From Gaiellasilicea sp963791905 (GTDB lineage Bacteria > Actinomycetota > Thermoleophilia > Gaiellales > Gaiellaceae): a stretch of 64,000 nt of DNA. A program made the position numbers and the translations under genes. Below, piece by piece: positions 16,591 through 26,976 of this stretch. The notes under the pieces are model-generated. The model saw only the letters and a program-made list of their open reading frames with translations. It was not told where the DNA came from and made no database searches. Position 1 is the first letter of the stretch, and each line of letters begins with the position of its first letter. Location of the stretch: assembly GCA_963791905.1 (NCBI GenBank), contig CAWBTX010000005.1, positions 558,001 through 622,000 on the forward strand, given 5' to 3'.

Positions 16591-19532
16591 GTGAGTCTGG
16601 CACTCGTCGTCGGGCCGGCCAAGGCCGGCAAGATCGCGCGCCTCCTCGACGGGTTCCTCGTGGAGATCGAGCGCGATCCGGTGTTGATCGTGCCGAACGC
16701 GGCGGACGTCGAGCGCGTCGAGCGGGATGTCCTGCGCCGCGCGGGCGCGCTGCTCCAGGGGTCGATCGGCACGTTCGACGACCTCTTCCGTGCGGCTCGC
16801 GACCGCGGGTGCAGACGCGAGGCCGGTCGTCGGCGACGCGCAGCGGGCGCTGGTCGTCCGGCGGGCGCTCGAGCGGACCTCGCTCAACGGCCTCGGTCGC
16901 TCGGCGCGCTTCGGCGGCTTTGCGGACGCCTTGCTCGCCGCGCTCGCAGAGCTCGAGTCGGGCCTGGTCGACCCCGAGCAGCTCGACGGCGACCTCGGCC
17001 GGCTGTACTCGGCCTATCGCGGCGAGCTCGACCGCCTCGGGCTGTGGGATCGAGACCTCCTGCGCCGGCACGCCGTCGAGCGCGTGCGCTCCGAGCTCTC
17101 GACGCGTGGGACGGGCGGCCGGTCTTCGCCTACGGATTCGAGGATCTGACCGGGGCGGAGTGGGGCCTCCTCGAAGCGCTCTCGGGCCGCGGCGACGTGA
17201 CCGTCTCGCTTCCCTACGAGGCTGGTCGCACCGCGTTCGTCTCGCTCCAGCGGACGGTGCAAGACCTGGGCGCGCTCGCCGACGGGAGGATCGAGGAGCT
17301 GCCGCCGCGCTCGGCCGAGTACGGGCATCCGGCGCTCGCCCACCTCGAGCGGTACCTCTTCTCCGACGAGCCCGCCGAGGGACCCGAGCTCGAGGGAGCA
17401 CTCCGCTTCTTCGAGGGCGCGGGAAGCCGCGGCGCGCTCGAACTGGTCGCAGAGGAGATCAGGGAGCTGGTCGACGGCGGCACGCCTCTGGAGTCGATCG
17501 CCGTGGTAGTGCCGTCGCTCGAGCGCTGGCGGGCGCCGATCGACACCGCCCTCGGCACGTTCGGCATCCCGTTCGCGATCGAGGGGCGCGTGCGCCTCGG
17601 CCAGACGCCGTTCGGGCAGGCGCTGCTCGCGCTGCTCCGCTTTGCGTGGCGAGCGGGGCGGCCGCCGCGACCTCTACGCGTATCTGCGCTCACCGTTCTC
17701 GGGTTTCGCCCGCACGAACGTCGACTTCCTCGAGGGGAGGCTGCGCGGGCGTGGGGTCGCGACCGGCGCGAGCGTGGAGGAGGAGACCGTGCGGCTGCGG
17801 GACGGGCACCCGATCCCGGCGCTCGAGACGCTGCGCGCGGCTCGTCGGCCGTGGAGGGCGTGCGCATCGTCGCCGCGGCGATGCTCCGAGCGGCGCACGG
17901 CCTCGAGACCCCGCCGGTCGGCGCGACGACGCTGCCCGACCTCCGTGCCTACGACGCGGTCGGCGCGCGTCCTCGACGAGCTCGACGGGCTGGCTCGGCG
18001 CCGGCGGTGAGCTTGCGGCCGACGAGGTGGTCGACGCCCTGGAGCGAACTCGGAGGTGCGTCTCGCCAGAGCGGGCGAGACGCGGCCGCGTTGCCGTGCT
18101 CGACCTCGCGCGCGTCCGCACGCGGCGCTTCGACGCTGTCTTCCTCCTCGGGCTCGAGCAGGGAAGCCTGCCGCGGCGCGGCACGGCGTCACCGTTCCTC
18201 GACGACGACGCTCGGAGCGAGCTCGACGGGCGCGCCGGGGCGCGGCTGACGCGGCCCGACCCGGTCGCCCGCGACCGCTACCTCTTCTACACGGCCTGCA
18301 CGCGGCCGACGCGGCGGTTGTACCTCGTCCGCGAGGCGGCGACCGACGAGGGAAGCCCGCGCGAGGCGAGCCCGTTCTGGCACGAGGTGCAGGCGCTCTT
18401 CGAGCACGACGATGTGCGCCGGTGGACGCGTCGCCGACCGCTCTCGCAGCTGACCTGGGAGCTCGAGCATGCGCCGACCGACCGCGAGCGCCTGCGTGCG
18501 GTCGCGCGGCTGGCTGCGACGGAGCCGACCGAGGCAGTCGCGCTGGCGGCCGCGAACGGCTGGGAGCGACGGCTCGAGCGCGCCCGCAAGGCGTTCGTTC
18601 GCCGCACTGCGCTGACCCATCCCCGCGCGCTGGCCGAGCTCGCCGCGCGCGGCAGCTTCAACGTCACCGAGCTCGAGCGGTTCGCGGACTGCTCCTCCGC
18701 CTGGTTCTTCGAGCGGCTGATCGATCCCAAGCAGATCGACCGCAAGGTCGACGCGATGCTGCGCGGGTCGGTCGCGCACACCACCCTCAATCGCTTCTTC
18801 GCCGGGCTGCCGAAGGCGATCGGGAGCGAACAGGTGGACGAGTCGCGGCTCGACGACGCGCTGGCGTTCCTGAACGAGTGCCTCGACGGCGCGCTCACCG
18901 GCGTGAAGATGGAGATGACGGACCTCGAGCGCCGCGAGCTCGAGGTGAGCCTGCGTCGTGACCTCGAACAGCTCGTGCGTGACGAAGCGGTCTCGGAGCT
19001 GCCGCTCGTGCCGCGCCGGTTCGAGGTCTCGTTCGGGTCCGAGCGCTCGGCGCCAGAGCTCCAGCGCGGGCTCGATCTCGGCGACGGAATCACGCTCTCG
19101 GGGAAGATCGACCGCATCGACATCGATCCGGCGAGCGCGCGCGGCATCGTGCAGGACTACAAGTCGGGCCGCACCGGGCACTCGGCGGTCGAGATCGAGA
19201 AGGAGCTGAGGCTCCAGATCCCGCTCTACATGCTCGTCCTGCGCGATCTCGTCGGGATCGAGCCGCTCGGCGGGCTCTACCGGCCGCTGGCCGGCGAGCG
19301 ACGCCCGCGCGGTCTGCTCCGCCTCGAGGCGAAGGACGACGGGATCCCCGGCTTCGCGAAGAACGACTATCTCGACGAGGAGGCCTTCTGGAGCCGCGTC
19401 GAAGGTGCGAAGGAGCTCGCGCACGAGTTCGCGGGTCGCATCCGCGCCGGCGACGTGCAGCACGACCCGAAGGGCGGCGACTGCCCCGCCTGGTGCGATC
19501 TCTGGCGCATGTGCCGCGTGAGACGGGCATGA
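16591..19532 (+). CDS. AddB-like helicase-nuclease subunit (RecB-family nuclease, Fe-S), at least five frame breaks
   Basis: The pieces join into one protein of about 980 residues. Near the N-terminus LVVGPAKAGK resembles a Walker A loop but ends in K-I instead of K-S/T, as in the ATPase-inactive AddB-like partner. Middle segments (ETRPVFAYGFEDLTGAEWGLLEAL-like region, VAVLDLARVRTRRFDAVFLLGLEQGSLPR in part) match AddB. The C-terminal nuclease domain begins FNVTELERFADCSSAWFF and has SGKIDRIDID and GIVQDYKSG. It ends with cysteines in CPAWCDLWRMC. With the earlier cysteine these would hold a 4Fe-4S cluster. Breaks lie near 16800, 17150, 17650, 17850 and 17980. The stop overlaps the addA start. 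Role inferred: end resection for recombination. Confidence 0.82.
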
Positions 19533-22500
19533 GCGCCCTCGTCGTCGACGAGCGGAGAGGGCTCAACGAGCAGCAGGCCGCTGCGATCGGCGCGCGCGGC
19601 CAGGTGTTCGTCTCGGCCGGGGCCGGCACGGGCAAGACGACCGTGCTCGTGGAGCGGTTCGTCGAGGCGGTCTGCGAGCGCGGCCTCGACATCGAGTCGC
19701 TCCTCGTCATCACCTATACCGAGCGGGCGGCGGCGGAGCTCGCCGGCTCGCATCCGGGCGCGGCTCGACGAGCTGGGCCGGCACGAGCTCGCGCGCGGGC
19801 TCGACGGCGCCTGGATCTCGACCATCCACGGCTTCTGCCACCGCCTGCTGCGCGCGCATCCCTTCGCCGCCGGCCTCGATCCGCGGTTCCGCGTGCTGGA
19901 CGAGAGCCAGGGCCGCGTGATCCGGGGCGAGGCCTTCGAGACGGCGCTGACCGCGTTCTGCGGAACGGAGCAGCCCGAGCGGTTGCAGCTGCTCGCCACG
20001 TACGGCGCCGGAGGGCTGCGCCGAATGCTGACGAGCGTCTACGAGACGCTCCGCTCCGCCGGCCGCGAGCTCGAGCTCGAGCTGGGGGACCGGCCCGGGC
20101 CTCGACGAGCGGCTCGACCGAGCTCGCCGTGGCCGCGGCGGCACTCGCCGCCGACGCCGGCGCGACCGAGGGCGCGCGGGCGGCTGCGGCCGAGGCGCTC
20201 GCGCTCACGGAGCAGCCGCAGCAGCCCGAGCGGCTACTCGATCTGCGCGGGCTCCGGGCGCACGGCGAGCGAGCGGCCGCGTACGAGGACTCGCGGAAGG
20301 CGGTCCAGCAGGCCGCGCTCGACGAGCTCGCGCTCCGCGACCGCGAGCTGCTGCAGGAGCTGCTGCGCCGCTTCGCCGAGTCGTATGCGGCCGCGAAGGA
20401 CCGCGAGTCGGCGCTCGACTTCGAGGACCTTCAGCTGCGGGCGCGGGACCTTCTGCGCGGCGACCCAGCGCTCCGCGCCGAGGAGCAGCTCCGCTTCCGC
20501 GTGCTGATGGTGGACGAGTTCCAGGACACGAACAGGCTCCAGTGCGAGCTCGTCGACCTGCTCACCGCACCGGATACGGAGCGCTTCTTCGTCGGCGACG
20601 AGTTCCAGTCGATCTACGGCTTCCGGCACGCCGACGTGCAGGTGTTCCGCGAGCGCCGCCGCGAGGCGGAGACGCTCTTGCCGTTGACCCGCAACTACCG
20701 CTCCCGACCGGAGGTGTTGCGGGTCGTCAACCACCTGTTCGCGGCCGAGTTCGGTGACGAGTTCCAGCCGCTGGCGGCCTCCGGCGAGTTCCCGGACCCC
20801 GTGTTCGGCATCCCGGTCGAGCTGCTCGTCACGGACAAATCGGCCTATGCGAACGGCGGCGTGCACTGGCGGCGGGCCGAAGCGCAGCACGTCGCGCGTC
20901 GGGTCCGCGAGCTCGTCGATGCAGGCGCCGCCGCGCCGGGCGAGATCGTGCTGCTGTTCGCGGCGGGCACGGATGCCGAGTGGTACGAGGAGGAGCTCCG
21001 TGCGCTCGGGCTGCCGACCTACCGCGCCACCGGCCGTGGCTACTTCGGCCAGCAGCAGGTCGTCGATCTGCTCTCGTACCTGCGTCTGCTGCACAACCGC
21101 TACGACGACGACGCGCTCGTGAGTGTGCTCGCGTCGCCGTTCGTCGGCGTGTCGAACGACGCGCTGCTGCTGATCCGCCGAGCCGCGGCCCGGCGGCCCA
21201 TCTTCGCCGGGATCGAGCGCGGGTTGCCGCCGGATCTCACCGAGGCCGACGAGCGGCTGCTGCGGGCGTTCCGTCAGCGCTACGACCGGCTGGTGGAGGC
21301 GTCGGCGCGACTGTCGCTCGAGCGACTGTGCGAGCGGACCGTCGCCGACCACGACTACGACCTCGCCGTGCTCGCGCACCCGGACGGGAGGCGCCGCTAC
21401 GCGAATCTGCGCAAGCTCGCCCGGCTCGCGCGCTCGTACGAGGAGCTGCGCGGCCCGGACGTCGAGGGGTTCGTCCGCTTCGTCAACGAGCAGGACGCCG
21501 TCGGCACGGTCGAGCGGGATGCCGTCGCCGAGGAGGAGGGCGCCGACGCGGTTCGGCTCCTCACGATCCACGGTGCGAAGGGGCTCGAGTTCAAGGTCGT
21601 CGTGGTCGCCGACGCCGGCCGTGACCGCGCCGCGCCGTCGGCCGACGAGATCCTCTGCCTCAGCGACGGCCGCTTCGGCTTCCGCGTCGCCGACCCCGTC
21701 ACGGGGAAGCGCCACGGCGCGTTCGAGTACGCGGACGTGACCGAGGCGCGGCGGAGGGAGGAGGAGGCCGAGCGCCTGCGGCTCTACTACGTCGCGATGA
21801 CGCGTGCGATCGACCGGCTGATCGTGTCCGGCTCGATCGATCTCGCGCCCGCGCGACCCGCGATCGACGAGAAGACGCCCATCGGCTGGGTGCTCGGACG
21901 CCTCGACTGCGCCGACGAGCTCGCGGGGACGAACGCCGGTCCCGTCGAGCTCGAGCGGGAGGGGGCGCGCGTGCTGCTGCGGCTCGATCGCGGCGCGCCG
22001 GAGGTTCCGGCGGCCCTCGAGGAGATTCCTGTCGAGATAGGCCAGCTCGCCCTTTTCGACCAGGCCGAGATGCCGGTCCTGCCGCCGCTCGCGCCTTCTC
22101 TGGCGCCGATCCCGCCGCTTCCCGAGGCGCCGCTGCACGACGTGCGCAGGCTCTCGTACAGCGCACTGGCGCTGTTCGACCGCTGCTCGTACCGCTACTA
22201 CGCCGAGCGTGTCGCCGGGATGCGGCCCGCCGACGCGCGCGGGACGGTGCCGGGGGCCACCGGCACTGGCGGCGACCGAGATCGGCGATGCGGTGCACCG
22301 CCTGCTCGAGCTCGTCGACCTGGCCGCCCCGCAGCCGCCGGATCACGAGCAGGTGCGCGCCTGGTATCCGGCGGTGACCGACGACGAGCTCGACCGCATC
22401 CGCGGCTTCGTGGAGGTCTACTGCGGGTCGGAGCTCGCCCGTCGCGTCGGCGCGCTCCCAGGTGTCCAGCCGGAGCGACCGTTCGCATTCGAGCACGACG

Positions 22501-22898
22501 GCGTCCTGCTCCACGGCCGCCTCGACGTCCTGCATCGCGACGGGCCGCGCGCGCTCGTCCTCGACTACAAGACGAACTCGCTCGCGGAGGGCACGCCCGA
22601 CGAGATCGTGGACGCGGACTACCGGCTGCAGCGGCTCGTCTACGCGTTGGCGTGCTTCCGTGCCGGCGCGGACGAGGTCGAGGTCGTCTACCACTTCCTG
22701 GAGCGGGCCGACGCGGTCGTCTCGCGGACCTTCGCCCGCGACGAGCTGCCCCAGCTGGAGGCGGAGCTCTCGGGCGCGATCGCACGGATCCGCGCAGGCG
22801 AGTTCCGGCCGACGCCGAGCGAGTTCGCATGCGCCGGGTGCCCCGCGCTCGACCTCGTGTGCGCAGGGCCGCGGCTGCGAGAATTCGCAGCTGCATGA
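19529..22898 (+). CDS. AddA-like UvrD-family helicase/nuclease, three frame breaks
   Basis: A superfamily 1 helicase fused to a RecB-type nuclease, about 1120 residues. Helicase motifs in order: Walker A FVSAGAGTGKTTVL, motif Ia ITYTERAAAEL, Walker B VLMVDEFQDTN, motif III VGDEFQSIYGFRHA, motif IV LTRNYRSRPEVL, motif V TIHGAKGLEFKVVVV and motif VI LYYVAMTRAIDRL. The nuclease domain has HGRLDVLHRDGPRALVLDYKTN. Frame breaks are near 19745 (continuing DGAWISTIHGFCHRLLRAHPF), 20100 and 22255. The ATG at 19529 overlaps the preceding stop. Paired with the AddB-like protein it should form the double-strand-break resection complex used where RecBCD is absent. The first residues LNEQQAAAI form the Q motif. 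Confidence 0.87.
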
Positions 22899-23575
22899 AA
22901 CGCGTCGCCGTCCTCTCAGACGTGCACGGGAACCTGCCCGCGCTCGACGCCGTGCTGGCGGAAGTCGACGCGGATGCAGTCGTCTGCTGCGGCGACGTTG
23001 CGCTCGGCGCGTCGCCGGCCGAGTCGCTTGCCCGCATGCGTGATGCCGGGGCGCAGTTCGTGCGCGGCAACTGCGACCGCGATCCCGGGGACTGGGTGCG
23101 GGAGCAGCTGTCGGCCGAGGAGACGGACTTCCTCGCCGCGCTCCCGCTGACGGTCGAGCTCGACGTGGACGGGCTCGGACGCGTCCTGTTCTGTCACGGC
23201 ACACCAAGAAGCGACGAGGAGATCTTCACCCGCCTCACGCCCGACGACGAGCTATCGGGGATCCTGGAGGGCGTCGAGGCGGACGTCGTGGTCTGCGGTC
23301 ACACGCACGTCCAGTTCGACCGCCGCGTGGGCGACGTGCGAGTCGTCAATGCCGGCAGCGTCGGACTGCCCTACGAGGGGAAGCCCGGAGCATTCTGGCT
23401 CGTGCTCGGCCCCGAGGTCGACTTCCGCGCCACCAGCTACGACATGGCGTCCGCCGCCGACGCGATGGAGCGCGCCGGGCACGCGTCAGCGGCCCAGTTC
23501 GCCGACTTTCTGCGCGAGCACCGGGACCCGGACGAGACGTCCCGGTATTTCGAGTCGCTTCGCGACTCGTCATGA
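22895..23575 (+). CDS. YfcE/MJ0936-like metallophosphoesterase
   Basis: A 226-residue calcineurin-like phosphoesterase. Metal-binding motifs appear in order: VLSDVHGNLPAL, CCGDVALG, VRGNCDRD, FCHGTPR and VVCGHTHVQFD. The family cleaves phosphodiesters or phosphomonoesters, sometimes cyclic nucleotides; the natural substrate is not known. The ATG overlaps the addA stop and the stop overlaps the next gene (ATGA). The following gene is a close paralogue that aligns almost without gaps, so a local tandem duplication took place. Coupling to the addAB genes is transcriptional only on present evidence. Confidence 0.88.
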   Translation: MKRVAVLSDVHGNLPALDAVLAEVDADAVVCCGDVALGASPAESLARMRDAGAQFVRGNCDRDPGDWVREQLSAEETDFLAALPLTVELDVDGLGRVLFCHGTPRSDEEIFTRLTPDDELSGILEGVEADVVVCGHTHVQFDRRVGDVRVVNAGSVGLPYEGKPGAFWLVLGPEVDFRATSYDMASAADAMERAGHASAAQFADFLREHRDPDETSRYFESLRDSS

Positions 23576-24249
23576 AGCTCGTCGCGGTGCTCGCCGACGT
23601 GCACGGCAACCTGCCGGCGCTGGACGCCGTGCTGGCGGAGGTGGAGGCTGACGCGATCGTGTGCGGCGGCGACCTCGCGCTCGGCCCGATGCCCGCCGAA
23701 GTGCTCGCCCGCATGCGAGACGTCGGCGCGCTGTTCGTCCGCGGCAACTGCGACCGGCTCCTGAGCGACTGGGAGCAGGAGCGACTCCCGCCGGAGGACG
23801 TTGCTTTCCTGACGGGGCTGCCGCTGACGCTCGAGCTCGAGGTCGACGGCCTGGGCACGGTGTTGTTCTGCCACGCGACGCCGCGTGACGACGACGAGAT
23901 CATCACCAAGCTCACGCCGGAGACGGAGCTCGAGGAGATCCTCGGCGACGGCGCGGCCGAGGTCGTCGTCTGTGGGCACACGCATGTTCAGTTCGATCGG
24001 CAAGTCGGCGGGCGGCGCGTCGTCAACGCGGGCAGCGTCGGCATGCCGTTCGAGGGCCCGCCGGGAGCGTTCTGGGCGCTGCTCGGCCCCGATGTGGCCC
24101 TTCGCCGAACCGACTACGACACGGCTGCGGCGGCAGAGGCGATCGACCGCAGCGGCCATCCGTCGCCGGAGCAGTTCGCGAAGTATCTGCGCGAGCCGCA
24201 GTCGGGCGACGCCTGGTCCGAGTACTTCGAGTCGGTGCGTGGCACGTAG
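23572..24249 (+). CDS. YfcE/MJ0936-like metallophosphoesterase, tandem paralogue
   Basis: A 225-residue paralogue of the gene just upstream. It has the same motifs: VLADVHGNLPAL, VCGGDLALG, VRGNCDRL, FCHATPRDD and VVCGHTHVQFD. A small change is FCHAT in place of FCHGT. The metal ligands are kept in both copies, so both should be catalytic. The start overlaps the previous stop and the end overlaps the endonuclease III start by eleven bases, so the run addB-addA-pde-pde-nth is translationally linked. Divergence of the C-termini hints at different substrates or partners. Confidence 0.88.
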   Translation: MKLVAVLADVHGNLPALDAVLAEVEADAIVCGGDLALGPMPAEVLARMRDVGALFVRGNCDRLLSDWEQERLPPEDVAFLTGLPLTLELEVDGLGTVLFCHATPRDDDEIITKLTPETELEEILGDGAAEVVVCGHTHVQFDRQVGGRRVVNAGSVGMPFEGPPGAFWALLGPDVALRRTDYDTAAAAEAIDRSGHPSPEQFAKYLREPQSGDAWSEYFESVRGT

Positions 24250-24922
24250 CTTCGTCCGCGAGGCGCGCCGGGCAGTTGGACGCAGGCGCGAGAGAATCGG
24301 TCCGATCATCGAGCGCCTCGCCGCCGAGCACGCTGACGCCCGCATCGCCCTCCGCTTCCGCAACGACTTCGAGCTGCTGTTCTCGGTGATCTTGTCGGCG
24401 CAGACGACCGATGTGAACGTCAACCGCGTCACCGAGCGGCTGTTCGAGAAGTACCGGCGCCTCGAGGACTATCTGGCCGTGCCGCAGGAAGAGCTCGAGC
24501 GCGACATCTACGCGACCGGGTTCTTCCGGCAGAAGGCCAAAGCGCTGCGCGGCTCCGCCCGTATCCTGCTGGAGGAGTTCGACGGTCGGGTGCCGCGGAC
24601 GCTGCCGGAGCTCCTCCGCCTACCGGGAGTGGCGCGCAAGACCGCGAACGTCGTTGCGGCCGAGCTCGGCAACCCGCAGGGCATCGTCGTCGACACGCAC
24701 GTCCGCCGGCTCTCGCAGCGGCTCGGGCTGACGAAGCACGACGATCCGGTGAAGATCGAGCGCGACCTCGTCAGGCTCGTGCCGCGGGCCGACTGGGGTC
24801 GCTTCCCGCACCTGCTGATCTGGCACGGCCGGCGCATCTGCCACGCGCGGACGCCGCTGTGCGAGATCTGCGTCGTCAACGACCTCTGCCCGTCCAGCCG
24901 CGTCGACGCGTCGATGGCTTGA
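24239..24922 (+). CDS. nth: Endonuclease III (DNA glycosylase/AP lyase)
   Basis: A 227-residue base-excision repair enzyme that removes oxidised pyrimidines. The helix-hairpin-helix LLRLPGVARKTANVVAAE contains the catalytic lysine, and VDTHVRRLSQRLGL contains the catalytic aspartate. A C-terminal 4Fe-4S cluster motif is complete: CHARTPLCEICVVNDLC (C-x6-C-x2-C-x5-C). I take GTG 24239 as the start; it overlaps the upstream stop by eleven bases. ILSAQTTDVNVNRV is the usual N-terminal family block. Its position after the addAB genes makes a small DNA-repair operon. Confidence 0.93.
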   Translation: MARSFVREARRAVGRRRERIGPIIERLAAEHADARIALRFRNDFELLFSVILSAQTTDVNVNRVTERLFEKYRRLEDYLAVPQEELERDIYATGFFRQKAKALRGSARILLEEFDGRVPRTLPELLRLPGVARKTANVVAAELGNPQGIVVDTHVRRLSQRLGLTKHDDPVKIERDLVRLVPRADWGRFPHLLIWHGRRICHARTPLCEICVVNDLCPSSRVDASMA

Positions 24923-24931
24923 CGGCTTTGC

Positions 24932-25759
24932 TCAGGTGCGCGTCGTCAACGGGTGACGCGCGAAGAACGACGCGAGGCCCTCGGCCATCCCTCGAGGGTT
25001 CTGCACGTGCAGCAGGTGCGTGGCGCTCGGCAGTGTGAAGGGCTCAGCGTTCGGCAGCCAGGAGACGAGCAGCTCCATTCGCTCGGGGAAGGTCGGAGCC
25101 GTGTGCTCTCCGAGGACGGCGAGCGCGGGCTGCGTGATGTGGCTCGCGCCCTCGCGGGTCAGCTCCCATTGCTGCACCGCGGGCAATTCCTGGCCGAAGA
25201 ACGCGTCTGCGTCGGCGATGGCCTGCTCGAAGGCGCCCGGCAGGCCCCGCTCGAACGGGCCGCGGTACTCCGGTCCGAAGACGCCGCGCGCGAACGTATC
25301 GACTGCCGTGGCGCGGTCTCCGGCGCGATAGCGCTCGGCCGCGGGCGCGGCGAAGTCGCGGATGAACGCCGCCTGTACGTCCGTCGTCGGGGTGGGCCGT
25401 GCCGGTTCCATGAGCGCGAGTGTCTGGACGGCAGCCGGGAAGTCGAGCGCCAGCTGCAGCGCGATCATCGCGCTCGAGGAGTGGCCCGCGATGTGCGCCC
25501 GCTCGATCCCCAGCTGACGCATGAGCCCCGCGCAGTGTGCCGCGTGCTCGGCCATGCCGATCGGGCCATCGATGCGATCGCTGCCCGCGAACCCTGCGCG
25601 GTGGTAGCGCAGAAGACGGAACCGGTCAGCGAGCGCCGGCTCGGCCAGGAGCGGCTCGGCCCACGCGGCACACAGACCCCAGTGGATCAACACCACGGGC
25701 TCGCCGTCTCCGAGGAGGTCGTACTCGAGCTCGACGTCGTCGACCCTCGCCCGTTCCAT
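24932..25759 (-). CDS. Alpha/beta hydrolase
   Basis: A 275-residue alpha/beta-hydrolase-fold protein. The oxyanion region is VVLIHWGLCAAW, where the usual HG is replaced by HWG. The nucleophile elbow is AHIAGHSSSAMIALQLAL with serine in GHSSS. The catalytic acid is probably in LAVLGEHTA and the catalytic histidine in LPSATHLLHVQNP. It is divergent from the TetR gene at 25828 and is the likely target of that regulator. A purine-rich GGAGAAG lies directly before the ATG. Substrate unknown. Confidence 0.85.
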   Translation of the reverse strand: MERARVDDVELEYDLLGDGEPVVLIHWGLCAAWAEPLLAEPALADRFRLLRYHRAGFAGSDRIDGPIGMAEHAAHCAGLMRQLGIERAHIAGHSSSAMIALQLALDFPAAVQTLALMEPARPTPTTDVQAAFIRDFAAPAAERYRAGDRATAVDTFARGVFGPEYRGPFERGLPGAFEQAIADADAFFGQELPAVQQWELTREGASHITQPALAVLGEHTAPTFPERMELLVSWLPNAEPFTLPSATHLLHVQNPRGMAEGLASFFARHPLTTRT

Positions 25760-25811
25760 CTTCTCCGCAACACCCCGATAAATAACCTGATAGGAGCTGG
25801 AGTGAATTAAT

Positions 25812-25824
25812 CGATACTGTATTG
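25812..25824 (+). promoter_or_regulatory. Putative tetR promoter (-10 TACTGT) with overlapping imperfect inverted repeat
   Basis: TACTGT (25815-25820) is seven bases from the ATG at 25828, the leaderless arrangement. It lies inside CGATAC-T-GTATTG, a six-base inverted repeat with one mismatch that could be the TetR operator. The whole divergent gap 25760-25827 is conspicuously AT-rich for this genome. It also holds CCTGATA at 25786-25792, resembling half of the repeat at 44.6 kb. Confidence 0.4.
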
Positions 25825-25827
25825 AAA

Positions 25828-26490
25828 ATGTCCGGTGAGGTCAAGGGCCGCAAGCGGCGCAAGTACAACTCGCCGCTGCGGGCCGATCAGGCGCGACAAA
25901 CGCGGGGGAGGGTCTTCGACGCCGCCCTCACCCTCTTCGTCGACCGCGGCTACGCCGGCACCACCGTCGCGGCGGTCGCCGAGCGGGCCTGCGTCTCTCC
26001 CGAGACCATCTATCTCACCGTTGGCGGCAAGAAGGGGTTGCTGGAAGGCGTGATCGCACTGGCGATCGCCGGGGAGGAGGACCCCGCGACCGAGGAGGAG
26101 ACGCTCTGGGTCGAGGTCGCGGAGCTCGAAGGCGCTCGCGAGCGACTCGAGCAGATGGCCGAGTACAGCTGCGCCATCCTCGCCCGCACTCGCCCGATTC
26201 ATATGGTCATCCGCGGGGCGGCGGACAAGGAGCCGGCCGCGGCCGCGCTCGGCAGGCGCTTGCTGAACGACCGGCTGCGCGCGCAGACCGAGCGGATCCG
26301 GCGGTACCTGGGCGACGACCTCAGGCCGGGGCTCTCGGTCGCGGAGGCGGGGCAGCGCTACTGCGCCCTCGCGAGCCCCGAGCTCTACTACACGCTCACG
26401 GTTGAGTTCGGCTGGACGGCGGCAAAGCACCTGAGGTGGCTCACGGGTGTCCTCGCCACTGAGCTGCTGGGACTCGCGCCGGCCGGCTAA
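25828..26490 (+). CDS. TetR-family transcriptional regulator
   Basis: A 220-residue regulator. The N-terminal helix-turn-helix is VFDAALTLFVDRGYAGTTVAAVAERACVSPETIY (quoted in two adjoining parts), with the family glycine and the YAGTT turn. The C-terminal ligand domain is all-helical and not assignable. I choose ATG 25828 because of the -10 spacing; TTG 25822 would add two codons. It diverges from the alpha/beta hydrolase and converges with the PAS protein, overlapping its stop by four bases. Most TetR proteins repress the divergent neighbour and themselves; that is the simplest reading here. Confidence 0.88.
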   Translation: MSGEVKGRKRRKYNSPLRADQARQTRGRVFDAALTLFVDRGYAGTTVAAVAERACVSPETIYLTVGGKKGLLEGVIALAIAGEEDPATEEETLWVEVAELEGARERLEQMAEYSCAILARTRPIHMVIRGAADKEPAAAALGRRLLNDRLRAQTERIRRYLGDDLRPGLSVAEAGQRYCALASPELYYTLTVEFGWTAAKHLRWLTGVLATELLGLAPAG

Positions 26491-26933
26491 CGCGGAGCGA
26501 GCGAGACGAGCAGGCCGCCGTCGTGATCGTACGCCGGGAAGATGTCGGCCCGGACGGGCTTCACCTGCCCGGCGCGCGAGCGCAGCTCGAGCTGCTCGCC
26601 TAGCCTGCGCACGCCCCACTCGAGCGCCAACGCGATCGGATCCTGGCCGCCGTTGAAGCCGCCGAGGCGGAACGCCTCGACGACGTCCTTGCCCATCAGC
26701 TCGCGCTCACGGAAGCCGGTCAGCTCGAAGACGCCGCGGCCGGCGGCGAGGATCCGGCCGTTGCGGTCGCACGCGATCAGGCCCGCGTTCGGCCCCGGGT
26801 AGTAGTCGTCCATCAGCTCGAACAGGAAGCCGAAACCGCAGCGCTCGCACGAGACCGCCTGCTGCAGCAGACCCTGGCGTCCGTCGTTGTCGATCGAGCG
26901 GTCCTTGCAGTTCGGGCAGATGAAGTACGGCAT
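26487..26933 (-). CDS. Zinc-ribbon PAS-domain protein
   Basis: A 148-residue protein. The N-terminus has two CxxC pairs, FICPNCKDRS and VSCERCGFGF, forming a zinc ribbon. A PAS domain follows: PGPNAGLIACDRNGRILAAG and FELTGFRERELMGKDVVEAF, ending in a beta strand HDGGLLVSLAPR. No output domain is fused, so it may sense a ligand or redox state and signal through a partner. The thioredoxin reductase gene lies just downstream on the same strand. TACCCT six bases before the ATG suggests a leaderless mRNA. Confidence 0.75.
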   Translation of the reverse strand: MPYFICPNCKDRSIDNDGRQGLLQQAVSCERCGFGFLFELMDDYYPGPNAGLIACDRNGRILAAGRGVFELTGFRERELMGKDVVEAFRLGGFNGGQDPIALALEWGVRRLGEQLELRSRAGQVKPVRADIFPAYDHDGGLLVSLAPR

Positions 26934-26939
26934 CGAGGC

Positions 26940-26945
26940 AGGGTA
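26940..26945 (-). promoter_or_regulatory. Putative -10 element (TACCCT) of the PAS gene
   Basis: TACCCT on the minus strand is six bases upstream of the ATG at 26933 and fits TANNNT. No Shine-Dalgarno sequence is present between them. Confidence 0.35.
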
Positions 26946-26976
26946 GCTCGCCGGTTAGGGGTCGACGAAGCGCCGG

